Assembly: GCA_030040115.1 (NCBI GenBank)
Contig: JASHUH010000267.1
Span: 1-5,538, forward strand
Direction: 5' to 3'
From: Acidobacteriaceae bacterium
GTDB lineage: Bacteria; Acidobacteriota; Terriglobia; Terriglobales; Acidobacteriaceae
Length of the DNA: 5,538 bases
Both the position numbers and the translations under genes were made by a program. Below, in pieces: positions 1 to 5,538 of the stretch; positions within the stretch are counted from its first letter, which is position 1; every line of letters starts with the position of its first letter. The notes below the pieces were generated by a model. It did not search any database and was not told where the DNA came from. It saw nothing but the letters and a program-made list of their open reading frames with translations.

Positions 1-267
1 ACTGTTGGCCAGTTCCCGTTTGGCCTGCGCCCAGACTCCCTCGTCCGGGTTCGGTTCGGGTGCGTAAGAAGGGAAATACTCGATGCGCAGGCGGCGATGC
101 TGGCGTTGCATCTGTTCGAGGGGATCTCCTTTATGGGTAGAGGAATTGTCCAGCAGCACAATCGGCGGGCCGCGCAGGCGACGCACCAGTTCGCGCACAA
201 AGCGGCCAACCTCTTCCTGCCCGAGGTTGTCGAAGAAAAGCAGGTAGTAGAGGCTGAGCCGATACCG
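1..267 (-). mobile_element. IS630-family transposase, C-terminal fragment (partial at left edge, N-terminus lost)
   Basis: Translating the minus strand gives about 89 residues typical of the DDE catalytic end of IS630/Tc1-mariner transposases. The second catalytic Asp lies in a VLLDNSSTHKG stretch (Asp codon at 148-150). The catalytic Glu lies in an NPDEGVW stretch (Glu codon at 40-42), preceded by EYFPSYAPEPNP. The 35 residues between them match the D-D-34/35-E spacing of this family. The first catalytic Asp would lie further upstream, to the right of 267, but recognisable similarity stops there and a different gene begins on the other strand. The C-terminus runs off the left edge. No terminal inverted repeat is visible on the right side. 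The visible part cannot be a working transposase. Family assignment is confident from motifs; the exact right boundary is uncertain by about 10 bp. Confidence 0.85.
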
Positions 268-900
268 GCGCCTTCCGGGGCAATCTTTCTCGTTCTCGGA
301 GCGATGACCGTCCTTATCGGCGGGCTCATGTGTTATGCGGAACATCACTTGAAACGCATGCTCGCATTCTCCACAATTTGCCATGCCGGGATCATGCTCC
401 TTGGGCTCGCGATCGGGGGACCGCTCGCTTTCGCCGCCATGCTGGTTTATTTAGCCGGTCATGCGTTTGTGAAGGGCAGTCTGTTTCTGACGTCCGGCAT
501 TCTCCTTCATCGCTTGCGAGCCATCGGAGAGCGAGGCCTCTTCGCAAAAGGAAAAATGCTTCGGTGGACGGCATCGCTCTGGTTTCTGGGCGCGCTCGGC
601 CTGGCTGCTGCTCCGCCTTTCCTTCTCATGACTGGAGAAGCGGGTATTTCTAAAGCAGCGGAAGAAATGGGAAGCAGTTGGATTTCGTGGATCTGTCTGC
701 TCGGAGGCGCACTAGCAGGATTTATCGCAACGCATCCAACGCGGAGGTCGTCCGATCGGACCTTAGAATTCTCCTGTGAGATAAACTCTCTGCACGGGCC
801 GACAAGATCAAGTTCCTGCTTTACCTTGAGCCAGTATCCGGGAGGGTCGCTGGTTCCTTTCGGTTGCCCAATTCACACAATTTTCATGCTTCGGAAATAA
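265..900 (+). pseudogene. Internal fragment of a proton-translocating antiporter subunit (NuoL/MrpD/HyfB-like)
   Basis: From about 265 to 735 the frame encodes about 155 residues typical of the Proton_antipo_M core shared by complex I NuoL/M/N, Mrp antiporter MrpA/D and hydrogenase-4 HyfB-type subunits. Visible landmarks are HHLKRMLAFST (the Lys-bearing loop and broken helix), GHAFVKGSLFLTSG (second functional Lys in a helix), and LGALGLAAAPPF (conserved small-residue/PPF turn). Four or five hydrophobic helices can be seen. Family members are roughly 450-650 residues, so both ends are missing. The 5' side runs into antisense IS630 sequence. After LLGGALAG (about 720) the family's next helix is replaced by unrelated, polar residues that continue to a TAA at 898-900. 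The frame is also open leftwards to an ATG at 97, but that part is only the shadow of the transposase. I therefore call a broken remnant rather than a gene. Some pipelines may annotate 97-900 as one protein. Which subfamily it came from cannot be decided. Confidence 0.72.
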
Positions 901-914
901 AATCGAAAGATTGA
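735..914. other. Non-coding or unassigned stretch before the multicopper oxidase
   Basis: No recognisable protein or RNA lies here on either strand. The antiporter frame reads through it without family similarity. A perfect 12-bp palindrome, GTCCGATCGGAC, sits at 750-761, close to where antiporter similarity ends. A possible -10 box, TAAAAT, is at 898-903, but its best -35 partner (TTCACA, 872-877) is 20 bp away, so I do not call a promoter. Transcription of the downstream oxidase gene must start here or further upstream. Confidence 0.4.
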
Positions 915-1052
915 ATGGATCAAAGAGCACTATTTTGCCCAACCGTTCAACCACAAAGGGAAGGAGCCATCAGGAGGGTTTTTATATTGGCATGGCTTAT
1001 TGAGGCGCTCGTCGGTGTGGTGGCGTTCGCAGCCGGGATGAGGATGGCGTGA
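915..1052 (+). CDS. Possible short hydrophobic ORF coupled to the multicopper oxidase start
   Basis: An ATG at 915 opens a 45-codon frame that ends at TGA 1050-1052. Its second half (about residues 25-42) is a single hydrophobic helix containing AWLIEALVGVVAFAAG. The ATG at 915 has a poor ribosome site. However, a perfect AGGAGG lies at 972-977, nine bases before an in-frame TTG at 987, which would give a 21-residue membrane peptide. The TGA stop overlaps the GTG start of the oxidase as GTGA, the usual geometry for translational coupling. I do not recognise the peptide. It could be a leader that couples translation to the oxidase, the tail of a deleted membrane-protein gene, or chance. The alternative ATG at 992 after the same AGGAGG gives only three codons. 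Confidence that a product is made is low. Confidence 0.3.
   Translation: MDQRALFCPTVQPQREGAIRRVFILAWLIEALVGVVAFAAGMRMA
972..977 (+). promoter_or_regulatory. Strong Shine-Dalgarno sequence without an obvious full-length gene
   Basis: AGGAGG is an ideal anti-Shine-Dalgarno match. It lies 71 bases before the oxidase GTG, too far to serve that start directly. The only starts at usable distance are TTG at 987 (21-codon peptide overlapping the oxidase start) and ATG at 992 (three codons, then TGA). It may load ribosomes for a coupled leader, or be left over from a lost gene. Confidence 0.4.
1040..1043 (+). promoter_or_regulatory. Ribosome binding site of the multicopper oxidase
   Basis: GAGG ends five bases before the GTG at 1049. 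The ATGs at 1038 and 1044 are in another frame that stops at 1050-1052, so they cannot start the oxidase. The spacing and the twin-arginine start of the resulting protein support GTG 1049 as its start. Confidence 0.6.
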
Positions 1053-2530
1053 AGCGAAGGGATTTTGTACGGCTTGGATGGGCCACCATGATCGCGACCG
1101 GGACCGATAAGCTGCGGCCCGCTTTTGGGGAGTTGGCAGGCCTGCAGAAGGTTTCGGCGCGGCCACAGGATGCGATGGGGTCGCCGTTGAAACCGAACGC
1201 TGCGGAGCGCGCGGCGGATTTCAGCCTGCGCATCGCACCCATGATGGTCGAGTTGGCCCCGCAGGTTGTTATCAGCACCATCGGCTACAGCAATAATGTA
1301 CCCGGTCCCCTGCTGCGGATGCGCGAGGGCCAATCGGTGAACGTGGAGGTTGTGAACGACACGGACGTTCCGGAGTATGTGCATTGGCATGGCCTGTTTA
1401 CTCCCTCGGAAACGGATGGGGTGGAAGAAGAAGGCACGCCTCCGGTCCCGCCCCACGGCAGACGCTGCTATCAATTTGTGGCCCAGCCGGCGGGTTCGCG
1501 ATGGTACCACTCGCACACCGCAGCCCTGATGGATCTGCACCGGGGCGCCTACACCGGCCAGTTCGGGTTTCTCATGGTCGATTCCGCGAATGACCTTGGG
1601 CGCTACGACCAGGAAGTCTTTCTGGCGCTGCGTGAATGGGAATATTTTCTGTCTACGATGGACCCGGATGAGAATCAACCGGATCCGAACGACCCGATGC
1701 CCGAAAAACCCGCCAAACCAGACCTGCGTCCCAACGGACTGGAAGTCAGCGCACCTCTTTATTCGATCAACGACAAAATACTCGGAGCCGGGGATCCCCT
1801 GCGCGTGCAGCCGAGTCAGCGCGTCCTGATGCACTTGCTCAACGCGAGCGCCTCGCAAATTCATCGCATGGCTTTACCCGGCCACAAGTTTCAGGTGATC
1901 GCGCTCGACGGCAATCCTGTGCCCACGCCCCAGCCGGTCGATGTGATTGAGATCGCCCCGGGCGAGCGCGTGGATGCGATGGTGGAGATGAATAACCCGG
2001 GCGTCTGGATTTTAGGGGAGATCCGCGATGTTGCGCGGCAATCCGGCTTGGGGCTAGTGGTGGAGTACGCCAATCAAAAGCAACGTGCGCGATGGACTCC
2101 GCCGCCGAAGTGGCGCTGGGACTACACCATCTTTGGCACGACCGCGCCGCATCCCGAGCCAGACCAGACCATCGACATGATCTTTGAAAAAGTGCCGGGC
2201 GGCCCGAATGGGATCAATCACTGGCTCGTCAACGGCAAAGAATATCCGCATGACGGGGAGTTTTTGTTCCGGCAGGGATGCCGCTACCGGCTGGTGTTTC
2301 ACAATCGCAGCGACGATTCTCACCCGCTGCACATCCACCGGCACCGGTTTGAGCTCGTCGAACTCAACGGCAAGCCGACTGCCGGCATCAAGAAAGACAC
2401 GGTGATCGTTCCCGCATATGGACGCGCCACGGTGGATGTGGTCGCCGACCATCCCGGCCTGACGCTGTTTCACTGCCATATGCAGCAACACATGGACTAT
2501 GGTTTCATGGCGCTGTTTCGCTACGCTTAG
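1049..2530 (+). CDS. Multicopper oxidase, Tat-exported, laccase-like, with Phe at the axial position
   Basis: The 493-residue protein has the length and motifs of a three-cupredoxin laccase/CueO-type oxidase, which takes electrons from a substrate at a type 1 copper and reduces oxygen to water at a trinuclear cluster. Copper motifs are complete: HWH at 112-114, HSH at 154-156, HPLHIH at 425-430 and HCH with a further His at 475-481. The type 1 site is therefore His425, Cys476 and His481. The residue ten after the Cys, normally Met in CueO-type enzymes, is Phe486, with Met487 beside it. The start is GTG with GAGG five bases upstream, giving MKRRDFVRLG, a twin-arginine motif (RRDFVRL); the following hydrophobic stretch is short, so export by Tat is likely but the cleavage site is unclear. 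It is preceded by a short frame overlapping by GTGA and followed 163 bp later by a phosphoesterase. The substrate (phenolics, Cu(I), Fe(II), Mn(II)) cannot be read from the sequence. Confidence 0.93.
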   Translation: MKRRDFVRLGWATMIATGTDKLRPAFGELAGLQKVSARPQDAMGSPLKPNAAERAADFSLRIAPMMVELAPQVVISTIGYSNNVPGPLLRMREGQSVNVEVVNDTDVPEYVHWHGLFTPSETDGVEEEGTPPVPPHGRRCYQFVAQPAGSRWYHSHTAALMDLHRGAYTGQFGFLMVDSANDLGRYDQEVFLALREWEYFLSTMDPDENQPDPNDPMPEKPAKPDLRPNGLEVSAPLYSINDKILGAGDPLRVQPSQRVLMHLLNASASQIHRMALPGHKFQVIALDGNPVPTPQPVDVIEIAPGERVDAMVEMNNPGVWILGEIRDVARQSGLGLVVEYANQKQRARWTPPPKWRWDYTIFGTTAPHPEPDQTIDMIFEKVPGGPNGINHWLVNGKEYPHDGEFLFRQGCRYRLVFHNRSDDSHPLHIHRHRFELVELNGKPTAGIKKDTVIVPAYGRATVDVVADHPGLTLFHCHMQQHMDYGFMALFRYA

Positions 2531-2553
2531 GGTCTACCAAGTACATTCCGCTT

Positions 2554-2575
2554 GCGGATGGTTTAAAACCGCCGC
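2554..2575 (+). terminator. Imperfect hairpin after the multicopper oxidase, weak terminator candidate
   Basis: GCGG (2554-2557) pairs with CCGC (2572-2575), and inside it GGTT (2560-2563) pairs with AACC (2567-2570) around a three-base loop, with a small internal loop between the two helices. It starts 24 bases after the oxidase stop. No T-run follows directly; the nearest is T6 at 2596-2601, about 20 bases on. It may attenuate transcription into the next gene, or do nothing. Confidence 0.25.
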
Positions 2576-2682
2576 GCAAATAATCTGTGTTACGGTTTTT
2601 TAACATTATCGACATACACGCGAAACATTGATGGGATAGAAAGTATTGATCTTGGTAACTTCCCCAACCACAAATCTAAAAT

Positions 2683-2687
2683 GGAGG
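2683..2687 (+). promoter_or_regulatory. Ribosome binding site of the metallophosphoesterase
   Basis: GGAGG is six bases before ATG 2694. This decides the start: the frame is open to a TTG at 2646, but that start lacks a good ribosome site and would put 16 polar residues in front of a clean signal peptide. Confidence 0.8.
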
Positions 2688-2693
2688 TACTGC

Positions 2694-4040
2694 ATGAAGG
2701 CGATTCAAGGCAGGTTCCGTGTGGCAGTGCTCATGGGAGCGGCCGCTTCGGTGCTGGCATTCTCGGCTGGAGCAACGGCGCAGAATCAAAACTCCCATAG
2801 CAATCGGTGGTCGAACCTCAAAGGCTGGTCAAGTGGCAATTGGGCGCCGAACGACAATCCATGGCCATACAACAAGTTGCAGAACCCGCCCGTACTGGGG
2901 GTGGTGGGCGACGTCGCCTGCCAGCCGGGCGAGGAAGAGGAGGGTGAGAAGGCGGGTGAAAACTGCAGCGGGGACACCGTTCAGAATCTGGTCGAAACCC
3001 AGGCGGTCACCGCGCAACAGTTTGAGAATATGAAACCTGACCGCGTCGCGCTCCTCGGCGATGAGCAATACCAGGTGGGCCAATATTCGGACTTTGAGAA
3101 CTCGTACGAATTGACCTATGGGGCTTTTAAATTGATCACGCGGCCCGCGCCGGGCAACCACGAGTTTTATACCGAGCACGGCGCGATCGGCGTTGCCGGC
3201 TACGGCTACTTCTCCTACTTCAACGGCGTCCAGCACAATACCGATGGAAGCATCATGACGGCTACGATCGCCGACAACCCGGACACTGGCGGCACCTTCA
3301 CCCAACCCGTGCCGTATTCGGATGGACAGGCGGGGCACTTCGCGCAGTCGGGCGGGCTCGGAACCAACAATAGCGGCGGCCCGATCGGGGTCGGAGATGG
3401 CTGGTATTCCTATAACCTGGGCTCGTGGCATCTTATCTCGCTCAATATAGAGTGCGAGACACAGCCGGGCGGTTGTTCGCCCACGGGCTCCTGGTTTGCC
3501 GCCGAACTCGCGTGGCTGAAAAGCGATCTCGCGGCGAATCATTCGGCGTGCACGCTCGCCTATTGGCACCAGCCCACGTACAGCCCTGCCAACGGCATCA
3601 CCGAAGAGGGCATTACCGCTGACGCTTTTTGGCAACTGCTGTATCAATACCACGCCGACCTGGTGCTGAACGGACACGACCATCTCTATGCCCGCTACCG
3701 CCCCCTTGACCCCGACTCCAATTACGATCCAAAGAACGGCATACGTGAATTCGTCGTGGGCACCGGCGGCGAGACACTCGACACAGTCGTCACAACCCCT
3801 GTGACGTCCGGCTCAAACGAAACAAACATGGAGGATCCTACCGGCAACACGAGCTTCAACGAGGAGAATCTCGAGGCGTCAAGCGGGGAATTCTGGGGGG
3901 TGATGGCCCTGACGCTCAATCCCAATGGCTACGCGTGGGATTACGAGTCGGCATTGAAGGATCCTGCGCAGACAACCGGTCCGGCTACTTTCAGCGACAA
4001 GGGCGTCGGCGCCTGCCACGGTTCAGTCAACAATGAGTAA
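2694..4040 (+). CDS. Secreted calcineurin-like metallophosphoesterase (GDxAC type)
   Basis: The 448-residue protein begins with a Sec signal peptide: a basic start (MKAIQGRFR), a hydrophobic core and an ATA-Q cleavage site near residue 29. The mature part is a calcineurin-like two-metal phosphoesterase, which hydrolyses phosphate esters outside the cytoplasm. Motifs in order: GDVAC (Asp73), GDEQY (Asp123), GNHE (Asn155, His156), YWHQP (His292) and GHDH (His328, His330). The DxH seen in many relatives is GDVA here, as in GDxAC-type relatives and purple acid phosphatases, where the His is not always present. The usual WH-LNS-like strand (SWHLISLN, 245-251) and VGTGG (355-359) also fit. Unusual parts are an acidic stretch after motif I (79-90) and a Gly/Asn/Thr-rich insert at about 180-236. 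Six cysteines in the mature chain (76, 91, 254, 261, 286, 441) could form disulfides. Substrate unknown: monoester, diester or nucleotide. A terminator follows the gene. Confidence 0.9.
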   Translation: MKAIQGRFRVAVLMGAAASVLAFSAGATAQNQNSHSNRWSNLKGWSSGNWAPNDNPWPYNKLQNPPVLGVVGDVACQPGEEEEGEKAGENCSGDTVQNLVETQAVTAQQFENMKPDRVALLGDEQYQVGQYSDFENSYELTYGAFKLITRPAPGNHEFYTEHGAIGVAGYGYFSYFNGVQHNTDGSIMTATIADNPDTGGTFTQPVPYSDGQAGHFAQSGGLGTNNSGGPIGVGDGWYSYNLGSWHLISLNIECETQPGGCSPTGSWFAAELAWLKSDLAANHSACTLAYWHQPTYSPANGITEEGITADAFWQLLYQYHADLVLNGHDHLYARYRPLDPDSNYDPKNGIREFVVGTGGETLDTVVTTPVTSGSNETNMEDPTGNTSFNEENLEASSGEFWGVMALTLNPNGYAWDYESALKDPAQTTGPATFSDKGVGACHGSVNNE

Positions 4041-4176
4041 CCGGATCATCTTCGCCACTTTAGGCTTGACCTTGCTTCAGTGCGCGTTCCCCCTTCGCGA
4101 TTTCTCGCCAAGGGGGAAAATTCTTTTGCCTTGCTCTCAGTTCCTGCTCGCAGCCTTCCCCTCTCGATGCGGTTAA
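4033..4176 (+). CDS. Short ORF overlapping the phosphoesterase stop, doubtful
   Basis: ATG at 4033 overlaps the phosphoesterase TAA as ATGAGTAA, and the frame runs 47 codons to TAA 4174-4176. The N-terminus, MSNRIIFATLGLTLLQCA, looks like a short lipoprotein or signal sequence (LLQC resembles a lipobox). The rest resembles no protein I know. A strong terminator-like hairpin at 4087-4118 lies inside the frame, which argues against a complete gene. It may be the start of a once-coupled downstream gene that was deleted, or chance. I see no good ribosome site other than possible coupling to the phosphoesterase. Confidence 0.2.
   Translation: MSNRIIFATLGLTLLQCAFPLRDFSPRGKILLPCSQFLLAAFPSRCG
4087..4127 (+). 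terminator. Rho-independent terminator after the metallophosphoesterase
   Basis: TTCCCCCTT (4087-4095) pairs perfectly with AAGGGGGAA (4110-4118). Inside, after a C-C mismatch, GCGA (4097-4100) pairs with TCGC (4105-4108) around a TTTC tetraloop. The stem is followed by AATTCTTTT, a modest T-tract at 4121-4127. It starts 46 bases after the phosphoesterase stop. The minus-strand copy has no comparable T-tract directly after the stem beyond the stem's own bases, so it probably serves mainly the plus strand. Confidence 0.7.
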
Positions 4177-4192
4177 GTGGCGGGTAGCGGCA

Positions 4193-4219
4193 AACGGGCT
4201 AGGGTCAGGGGGGCCCGTT
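4193..4219 (-). terminator. Hairpin downstream of the permease, weak terminator candidate
   Basis: AACGGGC (4193-4199) pairs with GCCCGTT (4213-4219) around a 13-base loop. It lies about 100 bases past the permease stop. No U-tract follows in the permease direction, so it would be a poor intrinsic terminator. The 277-bp convergent gap (4041-4317) shows nothing else except the short doubtful frame and the hairpin above. Confidence 0.2.
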
Positions 4220-4317
4220 CGATGGGCTGCGCGAGGGAGGGTTCATCGGTGGTGGCTGAGGCGTTGACCTGCGCGATGAGATCGCAACATGGAGAATTTT
4301 GCGTGTGGAGGCCGCAC

Positions 4318-5538
4318 TTACTCGCCCCGCAAGGCTTCAATTGGGTTCACCGCGGCGGCGCGGCGGGCCGGAATAGCCGAGGCGGCGAGCGCCAGCGCCA
4401 GCACCGCAATCGCGGCCAACGCCAGCACGACGGGATCGAAGGGGCTCACCTGGAACAAGAAAGACCGCACCAGGCCGGAGGCCGCAGCGGCTCCGGCCAG
4501 GCCGATGAGGACTCCTACCGCCGCCAGCTTCGCTCCGGAGATGAGCACCAGGCTTAGGATGTGGCCGCGCTGCGAACCCAGCGCAATGCGGATGGCCATT
4601 TCCTGCACGCGCGAGGCCACGGAAAACGCCACGATGCTGTAGATACCCAGCCCGGCGAGCAATACGGCCGCGAGTGCGAAGCTGGTGATGATGGCGGTGT
4701 TGAAGCGGCGCGGGCCCTGGCTGCGGGCGACCACCTCGTTCATCGTTTCCACCCGGCTCAGCGGCAATTGCGGATCGAGGGAGTGCACCACGCTGCGGAT
4801 GGCATTCTCCATCCGATCGGGCGGCAACGCGGACCGGACGACGATGTACGCGTAGTTCCCGACCAAGAGGGTGGGCTGGACTTTAGGCCCCGAATCTTTC
4901 TTTACCTGCGCGACCGGCAGATAGAACTGCTCGCGCGCGTCCTGATCCGGCGCGCCGAGCTTGGCGTCGGCCACCTCGCCCACCACGGTCATCCACGGTG
5001 TCGGGGATTTCAGCATTCCCAAGCGCATGCGCTTCCCGATCGGGTCCTGGTGCGGCCAATAGTGCGCGGCAAACTCGTGATTCACGATGACCACGAGCTG
5101 GGTGTTGGCATTATCGTCCTCGGTGAGGTATCGCCCGCGCAGCAGGGGAATGCCCATCGTCTGAAAGGAATCGCCGATTACCAGCGAGGGAGATGCGTTG
5201 GTTCGATCGGGCCCGCGCGGATCCACGTAACCTTCCGCCACAAAGGACCAGATGCCGCCGCCCGTCGCCGGAATCGTGTCGGTCAGCCCGGCAGAGCGCA
5301 CGCCAGGAAGCTGGCGAAGCCGGCGCAGTAGATCATGGTTGAAATTGTCGATCCGGTCCTGGGTCGAGTACTGCTCTTTGGGCAGGGAATAGACCGCCGT
5401 CGCGACGTGATCCGGTTCGAAGCCCAGGTTCACTTCGCTCATCCTCTGAAAGCTGCGCAGGAGCAGACCTGACGCAGTCAACAGGACCAGCGCCACGGCA
5501 ATCTCGACTACCACCAAGGCCGATCGCAGGCGGGCATG
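4318..5538 (-). CDS. ADOP-type ABC transporter permease (FtsX/MacB_PCD domains), C-terminal half, runs off right edge
   Basis: The visible 406 residues continue unbroken past the right edge, so the TTG at 5517 is not the start. The first 30 residues (ARLRSALVVVEIAVALVLL) form the helix that in acidobacterial duplicated orphan permeases begins the second half of an approximately 800-residue protein. Next comes a MacB-type periplasmic domain (about 35-270) with GDSFQTMGIPLLRGR and VNHEFAAHYWP stretches. Three helices at about 280-307, 327-357 and 368-388 make the final FtsX domain. The family signature QEMAIRIALGSQRG and the terminal PARRAAAVNPIEALRGE are present. Such proteins resemble MacB permeases but usually lack an adjacent ATPase; substrates are generally unknown. 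It ends with TAA at 4318-4320, converging on the phosphoesterase gene. The reading frame is intact throughout. Confidence 0.9.
   Translation of the reverse strand, partial: HARLRSALVVVEIAVALVLLTASGLLLRSFQRMSEVNLGFEPDHVATAVYSLPKEQYSTQDRIDNFNHDLLRRLRQLPGVRSAGLTDTIPATGGGIWSFVAEGYVDPRGPDRTNASPSLVIGDSFQTMGIPLLRGRYLTEDDNANTQLVVIVNHEFAAHYWPHQDPIGKRMRLGMLKSPTPWMTVVGEVADAKLGAPDQDAREQFYLPVAQVKKDSGPKVQPTLLVGNYAYIVVRSALPPDRMENAIRSVVHSLDPQLPLSRVETMNEVVARSQGPRRFNTAIITSFALAAVLLAGLGIYSIVAFSVASRVQEMAIRIALGSQRGHILSLVLISGAKLAAVGVLIGLAGAAAASGLVRSFLFQVSPFDPVVLALAAIAVLALALAASAIPARRAAAVNPIEALRGE

Noticed and set aside
97..264. ATG at 97 as a real start of an antiporter protein running to 900
   Set aside because: This part is the exact antisense of a convincing IS630 transposase with its D and E catalytic residues, and has no antiporter similarity of its own.
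731..762. THPTRRSSD translation, resembling the TRRSSDL peptide produced by Illumina adapter read-through
   Set aside because: The DNA differs from the adapter at about five of 19 positions by eye, and no adapter-identical stretch is present, so it is likely chance.
947..1864. Long minus-strand open frame (305 codons) opposite the multicopper oxidase
   Set aside because: It is antisense to a gene with complete copper motifs; its translation is rich in Arg/His and has no recognisable domain.
2590..2618. Promoter TTACGG - 17 bp - CATACA before the phosphoesterase
   Set aside because: The -10 matches the consensus at only three of six positions; I cannot separate it from chance in this AT-richer gap.
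2646..2693. TTG at 2646 as start of the phosphoesterase
   Set aside because: ATG 2694 has GGAGG at ideal spacing and begins a clean signal peptide; the extra 16 residues would spoil it.
2829..3683. Minus-strand open frame of 284 codons opposite the phosphoesterase
   Set aside because: It is a shadow of the GC-rich coding strand, with no signal or motif, while the plus strand carries all phosphoesterase motifs.
4561..5331. Plus-strand open frame of 256 codons opposite the permease
   Set aside because: It is antisense to a clear FtsX-type permease; the product is rich in Arg, His and Gly with no domain.
1..5538. CRISPR array, tRNA, rRNA or riboswitch
   Set aside because: No regularly spaced repeats, cloverleaf-like segments or recognisable riboswitch core were seen on either strand by eye.

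Overview
The window most likely comes from an acidobacterium (Acidobacteriota). The best evidence is the partial gene at the right edge. Its sequence matches the FtsX/MacB-type "acidobacterial duplicated orphan permease" (ADOP) proteins, which are strongly expanded in that phylum. The GC-rich coding, the Tat-type copper oxidase and the exported GDxAC-type metallophosphoesterase fit but prove nothing. This assignment is from recognition alone, without database searches.

Layout from left to right. Positions 1-270 hold the C-terminal part of an IS630-type transposase on the minus strand, cut by the left edge and missing its N-terminal half. It abuts, with no visible IS end, an internal piece of a proton-translocating antiporter subunit (NuoL/MrpD/HyfB type, plus strand, about 265-735). 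That piece lacks both its start and its end. This left third is therefore a scar of rearranged gene debris. From about 735 to 1048 there is no recognisable gene except a short hydrophobic reading frame (915-1052). Its stop overlaps the GTG start of the next gene.

The centre carries two intact plus-strand genes for predicted exported metalloenzymes. The first is a 493-residue multicopper oxidase with all four copper motifs and a phenylalanine at the usual axial-methionine position (1049-2530). The second is a 448-residue calcineurin-like metallophosphoesterase with a Sec signal peptide (2694-4040). A 163-bp gap separates them, so they may or may not share a transcript. A strong hairpin with a T-rich tail (4087-4127) follows the second gene and probably ends transcription.

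On the right, an ADOP-type permease (4318 to the edge, minus strand) converges on the phosphoesterase. Only its C-terminal half is in the window.

I do not see a convincing new multi-gene system. The points most worth checking are the Phe axial ligand in the oxidase, the coupled mini-ORF in front of it, the short frame that overlaps the phosphoesterase stop and contains the terminator hairpin, and the IS630/antiporter junction.
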